In this document: positions 11,332 through 21,649 of the stretch, in pieces
Position numbering within the stretch: the stretch's first letter is position 1
How the letters are laid out: each line of letters begins with the position of its first letter
Origin: Hemerocallis citrina
Lineage: Eukaryota > Streptophyta > Magnoliopsida > Asparagales > Asphodelaceae
Direction of reading: 5' to 3'
Assembly: GCA_017893485.1 (NCBI GenBank)
Contig: CM030364.1
Span: 202,895,292-202,959,291 of the forward strand
DNA length: 64,000 nucleotides
Position numbers and translations under genes: made by a program
Notes under the pieces: generated by a model
Database searches by the model: none
The model's input: the letters and a program-made list of their open reading frames with translations, nothing else
What the model was told of the DNA's origin: nothing

Positions 11332-11343
11332 TGGTATCAGAGC
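11332..11343 (+). other. Primer-binding site of chromovirus 1
   Basis: TGGTATCAGAGC, complementary to the 3' end of plant initiator-Met tRNA, 10 bp after the 5' LTR end. This is the standard primer site of plant chromoviruses. Confidence 0.9.
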
Positions 11344-11488
11344 ACCAGGTTATTAGGCAACTAATATATTAGACAAGCTTGGCTCGAACTGGAAATCTTC
11401 ACAACATTCACCAATTATGCATGCATAAAATGAATCAAGTATTATCAATATGATCTGAATGCTAACTGTTTTTGGTTTTGTGCAGACT

Positions 11489-12673
11489 ATGGCTCGTAGA
11501 GGTTCTACATCGCAGTCGTAGGGTGACCCGATTGAGGCGGTTACTACAGTGTTTGAGCGCTTGATTAATCAGCAGCAGAACCAAAGTGACTTGGTGATGG
11601 CCGCTTTAGAAGCCGCTCGTGCTACTCCGCCTATTGTGCCTAGGCAGGATATTCTTCCACCCCATCTGGAATCGGTCACAGACTTTATGAGGCTGCATCC
11701 CGACAGGTTTTCAGGCACTGAGATGCCTTTGAAGACTGAACAGTGGTTGATTCGGATAGAGAACCTGCTTTTGGCTGCTAGAGTTACAGATGCAGATCGT
11801 GTGGATGTGGTTACCATCCAGTTGGTGGACTTGGCTCATATCTGGTGGAGGTCCAAGTCCGAAAGACTTAAAAGACCGATCACTTAGGCCACTTTCACTA
11901 TGAGCTTCTTGGAGAAGTTCTTTCCTAGCAGCACCAGAGTTGAGATGGAGCAGCAGTTCTTAGCCCTGAAACAGGTTGGTCATTATTTTTAGTAATAAAA
12001 TTTTGTTACATATTGTTCATGCAATGTGGTAACATAAGACTTTCTGAAACAGGGCTCCAGGTCTGTGGACGAGTATACAGCCGAGTTTATGAGACTTAGC
12101 CGCTTCGCAGCCGTTCTTGTGGCAAACGAAGAGGATAGGGTCGTAGGTTAATCTTGGGGCTTGAGCGAGACATCAAGGTGCAGCTTGTCTCTCTGCGCTT
12201 GCATACCTATGCTAAGGCTCTTGAAGCAGCTAGGGCCCAGGAGCAGGCTCGTGGTGGTTCTACTCCTTCTCAGCAGACTGTTCCGCATTCAGTTGCTAGG
12301 TCTTCTAGTGGGCCTATTCAGAGACCTGTTCCATCCCCTCCAGTTAGGGCTGCTCCTTACTCTCCAGCGGGTCCTCCGAGAGTTGGTTTCTGTAACTTCT
12401 GCCGTATCCCAAAGCATGAGCGCAAGGATTGCCGACGTGCCAATCTTTACTATTTCAGTTGTGGTGCCGCTGATCATTCGGTGCGGGATTGCCCGTGGTT
12501 GGCTCCTCCAGCCAGGGGTCCTATTCAGTCAGTTGTCGCAGCTCGTGGTCCAGCTAGACCACCGCTTCCCCCGCAGCGTCGGATTGTCGGTCAGAGTACC
12601 GCTGTTCCGAGGAGAGGTCAGGCTTTCAACCTGACTGCTGCAGATGCTGGGTCAGCTGAGGGTGTGGTTGCAT
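11489..12673 (+). pseudogene. Chromovirus 1 gag
   Basis: The start ATG 11489 (MARRGSTSQS) is followed by an in-frame TAG at 11519-11521 where Gln is expected. The gag domain runs from about 11549 to 12150, interrupted by a TAG at 11885-11887, a 78-nt intron-like insert (11975-12052) and a 1-nt frameshift near 12145. The nucleocapsid part (12154 on) has one intact zinc knuckle (C-X2-C-X4-H-X4-C, near 12390-12430) and a second whose first Cys is Tyr. A strong acceptor-like GTGCAG ends at 11485, just 3 nt before the ATG, hinting at another leader intron. Confidence 0.85.
11975..12052 (+). other. Intron-like insert in gag (78 nt)
   Basis: Starts GTTGGT after AACAG and ends AACAG before GGCTCC. 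It contains an in-frame TAG and lies between the conserved gag motifs LALKQ and RSVDEYTAEF, which are contiguous in related elements. Removing it leaves the frame open. The 9-mer CTGAAACAG is present at both edges, as a direct repeat. Confidence 0.6.
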
Positions 12674-12823
12674 GTATCTTTTGTTTTATTGTTTTATTGT
12701 TGGTTGTTCTATTTATTTTTCTCCATTTCCTTTGCTTTATTTCTTTCTATTTCCTTCTGATTTTGTTTCCCTCACCCCTGTTCAACCCCTCTTTTCCTTG
12801 TCTCTTTTGCTTTTCTGTTTTAG
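12674..12823 (+). other. Intron-like insert at the gag-protease junction (150 nt)
   Basis: Donor T|GTATCT at 12674, T-rich interior, acceptor CTGTTTTAG ending at 12823. The frame stays open through it, but it would encode a run of Phe/Leu/Ile not found in the family. Its phase (1) and its distance of 13 codons to the protease catalytic Asp match the insert at 53573-53662 in the other chromovirus. Confidence 0.6.
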
Positions 12824-13260
12824 GTATTGTGCTGGTTTGCTCTTTCCCTGCTTTTGTTCTGTTTGATTTTGAGGCAACCCATTCTTTTGTCTCCTCTCGA
12901 TTTGTCGCTCACCACCAGTTGGAGTGCAACAACATGTCAGAGGCCTGGAACATCGTGACAGGTGGTGGAGTTGTCAGTTGTTCCCGTGAGTGCAGGCAAT
13001 GTTCCGTTGTTATTGGGAATGCAGATTTCAAAGCCAATCTGATTGTAATTGGGAATTCGGGATTCGATGTTATTCTGGGTATGGATTGATTGGGTGAAAC
13101 CCATGCCGTTATTGATTGCTGTGCCAAGAAGGTTGTGTTCCGGATTCCAGACCACACAGAGTTTGAGTTCCATGCCAGGGAGTCTTCTCTTGGCCGAGAT
13201 GCAGTTGATCAGGAAATTAGTGCGATGGTGTTGCATTCAGGCTGTGAGGCTGCACCTCTA
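12824..13260 (+). pseudogene. Chromovirus 1 aspartic protease
   Basis: The retropepsin region begins just after the intron-like insert. The family motif VLFD-[ST]-GATHSF is recognisable, but the catalytic triad reads DFE instead of DTG/DSG (about 12865-12873), so the enzyme would be inactive. The domain closes with DVILGMDW, where the following codon is a TGA (13087-13089) in place of Trp. The segment from 13090 to 13260 is the usual protease-RT linker. Confidence 0.8.
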
Positions 13261-14640
13261 GTAGTTCGGGATTTCTTGGATGTTTTTCCAGATGAGTTTC
13301 CTGGCTTATCCCTGATAAGGAAGTGGAATTCGGTATTGATGTTCAGCCTAGAACAGAGCCGATATCAAAGAGTCCCTATAGGATGGCACCGATTGAGCTA
13401 GCAGAGCTTAAGGTGCAGATTCAGCAGTTGCTTGATTTGGGTTTCATCAGACCTAGTCTTTTGCCTTGGGGTGCTCCGGTCCTTTTTGTTGACAAGAAGG
13501 ATGGTAGTCGTCGACTGTGCATGGATTATCGAGAACTGAACAGAATTACTGTGAAGAATCGGTATCCGTTGCCCAGGATAGATGATTTGTTCGATCAGCT
13601 GAGTGGGGCTGCCATTTTCTCGAAGTTGGATCTTCGTTCTGGGTATCACCAAGTTAAGGTGAAGGCTGCAGATATACAAAAGACTGCTTTCAGGACTAGA
13701 TACGGATACTATGAGTATCTTGTGATGCCGTTCGGAGTTACGAATGCGCCGGCTGTATTCATGAGTCTTATGAACCGGGTTTTCTCTAAATTCTTTGATA
13801 GATTCATGGTGGTCTTCATTGATGATATTTTGGTGTATTCTCGGAATCGGGAAGATCATGCTGAGCATCTTAGAGTGGTTCTGCAGACTTTGAGAGAGAA
13901 TCAGCTCTATGGAAAACTTAGCAAGTGCGAGTTTTGGCTCGACAGGATTTCTTTCTTGGGGCACATTGTTTCTGGCAACGGTATTTTTGTGGATCCTACG
14001 AAGGTTGAGGCTGTAAAGGATTGGCCTATTCCCAAGTCAGTTTCAGAGGTCAGGAGTTTTCTCGGTTTGGCTGGCTATTATCGGAAGTTCGTCTAGGATT
14101 TTTCGAAGATAGCACAACCGTTGACTAAATTGACTGGGAATGATCCGAAGTTCTGTTGGTCTGATGAGTGTGATGGAGCTTTTGTTGAGTTGAAGAACAA
14201 GTTGACGTCAGCGCCTGTGTTGACTATTCCCGATGGTTCAGGCGGATTTGTAATTCACTGTGATGCTTCTGGTAAGGGTCTTGGAGCAGTTTTGATGTAG
14301 AAGGGCCGAGTCGTTGCGTATGCATCGAGGCAATTGAGGCCGCATGAGAAAAACTATCCTACTCACGACTTGGAGTTAGCAGCAGTGATTTTTGCTTTGA
14401 AGCTGTGGAGACATTATTTACTTGGGAACCGTGTGGAGATCTTTACAGACCATAAAGTCTCAAGTATGTCTTCACCCAGAAGGAGTTAAATATGAGGCAA
14501 AGGCGTTGGTTGGAGCTTATAGCCGATTATGACATCAGTTTGCAATACCACCCTGGTAAAGTAAACTTGGTACCAGATGCTTTGAGCAGGAGACCGACAG
14601 TTATGTTCTTGGCTCTGCAGAGGGATCTGATTGAGCAGAT
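13261..14640 (+). pseudogene. Chromovirus 1 reverse transcriptase and RNase H
   Basis: RT is well preserved: 13323-14096 is open for 257 codons with [37 protein letters not shown], the catalytic [10 protein letters not shown] (about 13815-13845) and the thumb [14 protein letters not shown] at 14094-14096 replaces Gln in FVQDF. RNase H follows (IHCDASGKGLGAVLM then TAG 14298-14300, then [27 protein letters not shown]), with a frameshift near 14460 before the last part, [18 protein letters not shown]. The subfamily call (Tekay/Del) rests on these motifs and on the chromodomain. Confidence 0.9.
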
Positions 14641-14849
14641 GAGGAGGTTGGAGTTGGAGGTTTTGTTGCCAATTTTTGATCGGAGTTGTTTTGTGCTTCA
14701 GCTGCAGTCGTCTCTTGTTGATCAGATTAAAGAGGCGCAGGCTAGTGATGCACAGTTGCAGAGATTCCGAGCTGAAGTTGAGTCTGGGTCCAGGACGGAC
14801 GTGGTTATTCATTCGGATGGATCTCTTCGTTTTGGGTCTAGATTATGTG

Positions 14850-15720
14850 TCCCGGAATGTGATGTTTGTTAGAGGTTGCTTAAGGAAGCCCATTAGTCTT
14901 CGTATTCTATCCATCCTGGTGGTACTAAGATGTATTGAGATTTGAAGTTTCATTTCTGGTGGCAGGGTATGAAAAGGGCTGTGGCTCAGTTTGTTGCTCA
15001 GTGTTTGATCTGCCAGCAGGTTAAGGCAGAGCATCAGAGAACCGCTGGACTTCTTCAACCGCTTCTTATTCCAGAGTGGAAGTGGGAACATATCACTATG
15101 GATTTTGTGACTGCTTTGCCGAGTCCTAAGGGTCATAATGTCATTTGGGTGATTGTTGACCGTTTGACGAAGTGTGCTCATTTCATTCCTTTCCGCGTTG
15201 GTCAGTTGACTGAGAGCCTTGCTGAGAGGTATATGCAAGAGATCGTTAGAATTCATGGGGTTCCAGTCAGTATTGTATTCGACAGGAATACGAGATTCAG
15301 ATCTCAGTTTTGAGAGAGTCTTCAGAATAGTTTGGGGAGCAAATTAAAGTACAGTACAACTTTTCATCTCCAGAATGATGGATAGTCAGAGCAGACTATT
15401 CAGATTCTTGAGGACATGTTGAGGTCCTGTATGCTTCAGTTTGGTGGGTCTTGGGAGGATCATTTGCATCTCGTAGAGTTCTCGTACAATAACAACTTTC
15501 AAGCCAGTATTAAAGCTACTCCGTTCGAGGCACTCTATAGGCGGAAGTGTAGATCACCAGTGTGCTGGGGTGACATTGGTGAGAGGAAGTTGTTGGGTCC
15601 AGAGTTGATCACCAAGACAGTGGATGCAGTGGTTCAGATCAGGAAGCATTGCAGGCAGCTCAGGACAGGCAGAGGCGGTGGGCTGATGTCCATCGTAGGG
15701 CTTTAGAGTTTGTTGTTGGT
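14850..15720 (+). pseudogene. Chromovirus 1 integrase
   Basis: The zinc-binding region is broken by a TAG and a TGA (14890-14941). The core from 14942 shows FWWQGMKRAVAQFVAQC, the first catalytic Asp in ITMDFVTALP, the second in VFDRNTRFRS, then a TGA near 15311, a TAG at 15383-15385 (Gln of DGQSEQ) and the Glu in SEQTIQILEDML. C-terminal motifs are FSYNNNFQASI and YRRKCRSPVCW. The domain is complete in extent but not translatable. The function is to insert element cDNA; chromovirus integrases carry a targeting chromodomain next. Confidence 0.88.
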
Positions 15721-16200
15721 GACCATGTTTTTCTTAAGGTATCGCCGTGGCGCGGTGTCATTCGGTTCGGTGGCGGGGGCAAGCTTAGCCCTAGGTTTAT
15801 TGGACCATTTGAGATTTTAGAGTAAGTAGGCAAGGTGGCCTATCGTCTTGCATTGCCGCCAGCTTTATCAGGAGTGCACGATGTTTTCCATGTCTCGCAA
15901 CTCAGGAGGTATATTCGAGATGAGAGCCACTTGATCGACTATTCAGAGTTGACAATTCGGCCGGATTTGACTTGTGAGATTCCTCCAGTTGCTATTGTGG
16001 ATCAGCGGGAGAAAGTGCTTAAGAACAAGGTCATCAAATTGGTTCGTATCGCTTAGAATCCTCACTCGCCTGGTGAGTAGACTTGGGAGCTGGAGGAGGA
16101 AATTCAGCAGAAGTTTCCTCAATTGTTTGAGTAGATTGTTTGTGTCTGGCTTTTTTGTTGTTTCGTTTTGCTTGGGGTTACCCTATGTATCTTTCTTTTG
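15720..16200 (+). pseudogene. Integrase C-terminal GPY-like part and chromodomain
   Basis: After the GPY-like segment (SPRFIGPFEI around 15790) comes HVSQLRRYIRDESH and then the chromodomain-type tail: PVAIVDQREKVLKNK, VIKLVRIA, a TAG, NPHSPGE, a TAG, TWELEEE and QKFPQLF. This tail is the diagnostic feature of chromoviruses and binds modified histones in related elements (family knowledge). Two TAG codons stand where Trp and Ser/Gln codons are expected. Confidence 0.82.
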
Positions 16201-16225
16201 AATTTCGAGGACGAAATTTTCTTGT

Positions 16226-16238
16226 AGGTGGGTAGGAT
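16226..16238 (+). other. Polypurine tract before the 3' LTR
   Basis: AGGTGGGTAGGAT abuts the 3' LTR start at 16239 and lies just after the conserved chromovirus segment TTTCGAGGACGAAATTTT. It is the expected plus-strand primer site. Confidence 0.75.
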
Positions 16239-19200
16239 TGTAACCCCTGTTTTTCACTTTATGTATTTTTGACTGTATGTTTCATTTTTGGTATTTTTCT
16301 CCCTTGTATTTTTCTAAACCGTATATTGGATTTGATTACAATATATATTCGTTTTATTTCATTCTGAGCTCCTTGTGTTTGATTGTTTGTCTCTTTTGAT
16401 CGTTTTCCATCATTTTGATCATTTCCACATTTTTGGTCTCGTTATCTTTATTTTATGTGGTGGAGTTTTGGTGGTGTTTTTCATTTCCCATGATTTTTAA
16501 CTCCTAATAAGATTTTTCAAGAGCCATATAATTCACTCTAAATTGTTTTCCTATTGGTATTTGACCCAATATCTATTACCCATTTGTATTTACTACATGC
16601 AAATACCCACAACCCCCTAACCCACATTCAAGCCCTATAAATAAAATCCCCTTAACACAAACCCTAACCCTAATACCACAACCCGAGCCCCCACTACAGC
16701 CCTCATCCCGGCCTCCTACTCAGGCCGATCAGCACCCCTAGGCCGAGCAACCCTAGCTCCGGCCATCCCCTACTCCGGCCACCACACAACCCGACCACCT
16801 TTTCCCCTCCTTGCTTGCCAAACCCTCAAACCACCACCACCATCATCAAGTTTGCAACTTTTTGAACCCCATACTCTCTCTTCGTGGTGTTTCTCAAAGT
16901 GGGTGCTTTCCACTTTGTTCGTTGCACCAAGGGATTCGTTCTTGAGAGGATTTTGTTCGTATTTGCTTGGATTCGTGCTTGGAGCAGATTTTGTTCGTGT
17001 GTTTTGCTTGTAGGATTATTTGCATCGTTCTTCATCCCCAAAATAAGGTAAGTAACTTGTACTCCAATTTATTTGTTTGATACAAGTATCAAAGTTCACC
17101 TATAGTGTAGTTGGGTCTAGAGATAACCTAAGATTGTGTTTTTCTTGATGGGTTTTGTCTCTATTGTGATATTTTGGCCATAGATGCCTCATGACACAAA
17201 TCTTGATATGTGATAACCTAGGTTTTGCTCAATTCTCGATTTTTGACATGTATGTGAATATTTGTGTGAATTTATATTTGGATTAAGACCCATGTGAAAT
17301 AATAGGTGTGGACATGTTAATAACCCTAAATCATGTTTTTTAGATGCTTGGTAGGTTGTATTTCAAGTTTGGATGTGTTTGGATCAATATTCTTGAAGTT
17401 ATGATGTTCTTGATTTGAAGTGTGAAATCTGTAAATTCTGGAGATTCTGTTTTGATTACTGTTTTCGTCCATGCTACAGCCAGTATCTTGATTCCTGTAC
17501 AAAATATGTAATTTAGATAATTTTGTCTATTTTCAAACCCCACTAGTTTTGCTTGATTTGGATTTCGTATGACTGAGTTATGACTGTTTTAGTACAGAGG
17601 TGTCGATCTATTCCAAATTCTGTTTTGGGTTAATTTTGTTAACAAACTATTTTCAAGAACTATTCTATACATATTATATTGATCCAATATTTTGGTCAGT
17701 GTTTCTTTATGATATTAGGGACTACCCAGAATTTTGATGAATTTAATTGATAAGTTTTATGTGGTGTTTCATGCTCGTTTCTAAAATCTATACATGCTGT
17801 ATTTTGCTTGCTGTCCAATAAAGAACTCTATTTTCACTATGATTCCTTTTAGTGTATGAAAATTCTTTGTGAAATGTGAAAGTTAGTAAATTCTATCTAT
17901 TTTCATATCCCTTTGGCAGAATTGGATTTCGTTTCACTGGTTACGAGATATCTTAGTTTTCGTACAACAGTGTTGGGATTTCTAGATTCGCTAAACTATG
18001 TTTTCTTGATGCTTTCTTATTTTTGATGACTTATCTATCTTTCCTGGAAAATTCTGAAATTTTATATTTTGATTCTGGACATATAGGGGAATACCCCAGA
18101 TTTTTTTTGGATTTATTTACTGTGTTTTCTTGCTGTTTTCATGCTCTTGAATTCATTTTCTTGATTTCTGGCTGATCCTAATTCCTGTGTTCAAATCAGT
18201 TTTGAGCTGTGTTGTTGTGAACTAGTATGTGACTTAATTATGCTCTCTGAATGCGTGTGGTTGTCTATTTTCTAGATCCTTCGACGGATCTAGATTTGCT
18301 TGTTTTTAACTCTTGGAATCACTATTTTACTACAACATAGTATTGGTGTCCTGAACTTGAGATGTGTTTAATTTATTCGTTTATGAGCTATCTTGCACTT
18401 GTACATGTTTATCTTGTAACTTGCACTTGTCACATGATCATGTCATGTTATTCTTGATATATTTTGCACATATACATGCTTGTTTGACATTAATTATAAA
18501 ATAACCAAGCCGGGATTTAAGGGACAGATCTAATAGTGGATAGTTCAGAAATGTATCATCGGGAGGGGATCCACGGATCCTACGTGATACTTGACATGAT
18601 TACTTGATACTTGCACGCAAGACACGATACTTGCCACTTGCACTACTTGACACGTGATTACATGATACATGATACATGGAGCTTGGAGCTCAATTACTTG
18701 CTTGTCCCCGAGTATACTGCCCTTTATGGTCCACTATGAAATCCAAAGCAAAACTGTTTGTTGAAGCAACCATGTAGTATGGGCTGCATGAAGTGTTACT
18801 TAGATAGAAATCACTACAAGACTTGATACATGCTACTTGAACGTGATACTTGAATACGAAACTTGAACATGATACATACTTGCTCGATACTTGACTACAT
18901 GATACATGAGACTTGTTTACATGAGACTTGAAATTTAATACTTGATACATGATTATATGATACTTGACACTTGATTACTTGATACTTGATTTATGCCATG
19001 TACACTTGATCACTTTTACCATGCTAGTTGTTTACTCTGACATCACACTTATACCATGTGCTAGTTAGTTTCCCCATATACTTGTATCCTACATTATAAG
19101 TGACCCGTGACTTGCAATTGACGGGTACTTGTGTTTTCTCTTTTCCTCTTTCCTGCATTCGATGAATTGCAGATTTTGGAGAACAGGTTCCAGATGGTAT

Positions 19201-19574
19201 CGAAGACTTGAAATATTAGTGCTGCATTTATTATTATTTCTTGTATCGTGCTTGAACAATAATTGTATTCATGAGACTTGGATTATTCTTGTATTTGTGA
19301 GACTTGGATTTATTTCTTGTATTTGGGCAATGTGACCAAAGACTTGTGTTTTATTCAGATCATGACTATTTGAGATTTAAGTATTTGGTTTCAAGTATTC
19401 GTGATGGTATTTTGACTCATTATATGCATGTGGTTGATAAATCGCTTCTGACTCTATATATTTCTCGTGCATGTTGTTAAGATTTCTTGAACAGCTTATG
19501 AATGATGAAAATCATTCGCTGGGCTTTTATAACGTATCCGTATTCCGTATTCTTTTGGGAAGCGGGGCGTGACA
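16239..19574 (+). repeat. 3' LTR of chromovirus 1 (family A)
   Basis: Begins TGTAACCCC and ends CGTGACA. It is nearly the same length as the 5' LTR. By eye it differs by about 14 substitutions and two deletions (17 and about 7 bp) in the first 430 bp. TATA box at 16636, telo motif at 16659-16673, donor AAG|GTAAGT at 17048 and acceptor GAATTGCAG ending at 19172. Confidence 0.92.
17048..19172 (+). other. Same putative intron in the 3' LTR
   Basis: The donor here is the consensus GTAAGT, whereas the 5' copy has GCAAGT. The acceptor and its pyrimidine tract are conserved. In the 3' LTR it would normally lie beyond the transcript end; it is listed because the site conservation supports the 5' LTR call. 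Size 2,125 nt. Confidence 0.45.
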
Positions 19575-19579
19575 CCTTG
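19575..19579. repeat. Target-site duplication of chromovirus 1 (right)
   Basis: CCTTG, identical to 7982-7986. Tat-1 sequence resumes here. Confidence 0.93.
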
Positions 19580-19667
19580 TTTTGTAAAGTCCAAGTATGT
19601 TGTAATTATGCCAGCTTTCTTAAAACATGTTTTGGCTTTGTATTAGCTCTCTTAAAAAATATGTCTC

Positions 19668-19888
19668 GGGCTCGACATTCGGAAGAAACCGCGAGCCACA
19701 AAAAACTTTCCGTACAAACTTAGGGATCGGCCTTCGAAAGGAACCGCGAGCCACAAAAAGTTTCTCTTACAAGCTTAGGGCTCGGCATTTGGAAGGGGCC
19801 GTGAGCCACAAAAAGCTTCCCTTACAAGCTTGCGGTTCGGCACTCGGACGGTACCTCGAGCCAGAAGAAGTCACTATCTTCTCTAAGG
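19668..19888 (+). repeat. Tandem array of 55-bp units in the Tat-1 3' region
   Basis: Four units starting near 19668, 19723, 19778 and 19833, each of the form GGGCTCGGC...CCGCGAGCCACAAAAA. The GGCTCG at the unit start and CGAGCC inside can pair as a hairpin. It leads directly into the 220-bp array. Confidence 0.8.
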
Positions 19889-20975
19889 TATGGCGGCTCG
19901 GCACCGGCCTCGAGCATGGTTTGGTCTTGATCAAGCCCATCAACCTATGCGCTCGGTGATGACCACTAGCTATACCCGTGCTATCTTTCCGAGAATAGGT
20001 GTGGGGGCTCGGCGTCGACCTCAAGCAAGGCCTTGGCTTTTTTCAAAGCCACGCGACCTTGACGCTAGGCGATGACCTACAGCTACGCCCATCACTGACT
20101 TCTCTAAGGTATCGGCCTCGAGCATGGTTTGGGCTTGATCAAGCCCATCAACCTATGCGCTCGGTGATGACCACCAGCTACACCCGTGTTATCTTTCCGA
20201 GAACAGGTGTGGGGGACTCGGCATCGACCTCGAGCAAAGCCTTGGCTGTTTTCAAAGCCACGCGACCTTGACGCTCGGCGATGACCTACATCTATGCCTA
20301 TCACTAGCTTCTCTAAGGTATGGGGGCTCGGCATCGGCCTCGAGCATGGTTTGGGCTTGATCAAGCCCATCAACCTATGTGCTCGGCGATGATCACCAGC
20401 TACACCCGTGCTATCTTTTCGAGAACAGGTGTAGGGGCTCGGCGTCGACCTCGAGCAAGGCCTTGGCTTTTTTCAAAGCCACGCGACCTTGACGCTCGGC
20501 GACGACCTACGGCTACGCCCATCACTGGCTTCTCTAAGGTATAGGGGCTCGGCATCGGCCTCGAGCATGGTTTGGGCTTGATCAAGCCCATTAACCTATG
20601 CGCTCGGCGATGACCACAGTTACACCCATGCTATCTTTTCGAGAATAGGTGTGGGGGCTCGGCGTCGGCCTCAAGCAAGGCCTTGGCTTTTTTCAAAGCC
20701 ACGCGACCTTTATGCTCGGCAATGACCTGCAGCTACGCCCATCACCGGCTTCTCTAAGGTATAGGGACTCGGCATCAACCTCGAGCATGGTTTGGGCTTG
20801 CTCAAGCCTATCAACCTATGCGCTCGGCGATGACCTCTGGCTACACCCATACTATCCGTCAAGGAGTACACACAAGGGCTCGGTGCCGACCTCGATCAAG
20901 GCCTTGACTTTTTCAAGCCATGCCTTTTACGCTCGGCGACGACCTTCAACCACGCCTGTTCCAAAAATTTTCGCT
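19881..20975 (+). repeat. Tandem array of ~220-bp dimeric units in the Tat-1 3' region
   Basis: Unit starts marked by CTCTAAGGTAT at 19881, 20102, 20311, 20532 and 20752 (spacing 221, 209, 221, 220). Each unit is two related ~110-bp halves, both containing GGGGGCTCGGC, CCTCGAGCA, GCTCGGCGATGACC and a stem-loop: the 16-bp palindrome GGGCTTGATCAAGCCC in the first half and the imperfect TGGCTTTTTTCAAAGCCA in the second. The last unit is diverged. Open frames here are by-products of the repeat. Confidence 0.88.
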
Positions 20976-20984
20976 AAAGATTTA

Positions 20985-21260
20985 GGATGCTCGCCTTCAG
21001 CAAACGCCCCGAGCCTCCGGACCAATTGATCGACCCACCACTCACCGGCGTGCAACTCGGGGTTTATGACCCTCAAAACCAAAACCCTGAATTGTTCGAG
21101 GGTGACTAGTGAGCCACCAACCCGGAACTCTGGGACCAAAGTTCTACTTATGGGCGCCCGCCTTCGGCAGGCACCCGAATCTCATAGATGGTCGATCCAC
21201 CTCTCACCCGTTGACAGGTCGGGGTCATCGACCCTCAGAGCTGAAACATCGAATTGTTAG
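20985..21260 (+). repeat. Pair of ~140-bp direct repeats after the array
   Basis: Two copies, about 20985-21120 and 21145-21260, share CGCCTTC-GCA, ATCGA-CCACC, CTCACC and the ending TCGAATTGTT/TGAATTGTTCGA. They bridge the array and the antisense genes. Confidence 0.6.
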
Positions 21261-21649
21261 CAGGTGGCAGATGAGTCAATCTCAATTCCTGATGAAAAAC
21301 AACGGGGAGATAGGGATTATATAGCCCCCGAAGCAGCGTATTTATTACATCGGGAAGTCCAAATGACGGAAGGCGAAATGTCGCCATTAATGTTTATCGG
21401 AAGGCGAAACGTCACTCATTGGGCGTTGCCTGCAAGAAACTATGATTCGGCCTTTCGGCTCGGCGGCGACTTCCTGCAAGGCCGAGCTCGGCAACAATCT
21501 CGAACTACACTCTTGCCCTCCTCACTCAATAAATCATCAAAGTTAAAGAAATCAGAAGTTTTTATTACTCGTAGAGCGCCAGAAACGGCCGTCCAATACA
21601 ATGGAAAGCTTACAAATCACTCATCGCTCGGCTTAAAACTCAAACTCGG

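Larger units (their letters stand above)
7987..19574 (+). mobile_element. Chromovirus 1: complete Tekay/Del-type Ty3/gypsy element
   Basis: An 11,588-bp element: 5' LTR 7987-11321, PBS 11332-11343, gag, PR, RT, RNase H, INT, chromodomain, purine tract, 3' LTR 16239-19574, flanked by the duplication CCTTG. The LTRs are 3,335 and 3,336 bp and differ by about 3% plus small indels in the first 430 bp compared by eye. A chromodomain after integrase and the GAATTTCGAGGACGAAATTT segment before the 3' LTR are chromovirus traits. It sits 53 bp after the Tat-1 pol stop, so it is younger than Tat-1. Multiple stops make it non-autonomous now. Confidence 0.92.

Noticed and set aside
12670..12830. Run of Phe/Leu/Ile codons in chromovirus 1, as a transmembrane or envelope-like segment
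   Set aside because: It lies between gag and protease, has consensus donor and acceptor sites with a T-rich interior, and is absent as protein in related elements; an intron explains it better.
19890..20600. Open frames on both strands across the 220-bp array as repeat proteins
   Set aside because: Frames exist on both strands because unit length and composition keep them open; start sites shift from unit to unit and no domain is recognisable.
19668..20975. Regular repeats as a CRISPR array
   Set aside because: Units are contiguous without unique spacers, much longer than CRISPR repeats, and the DNA is plant.
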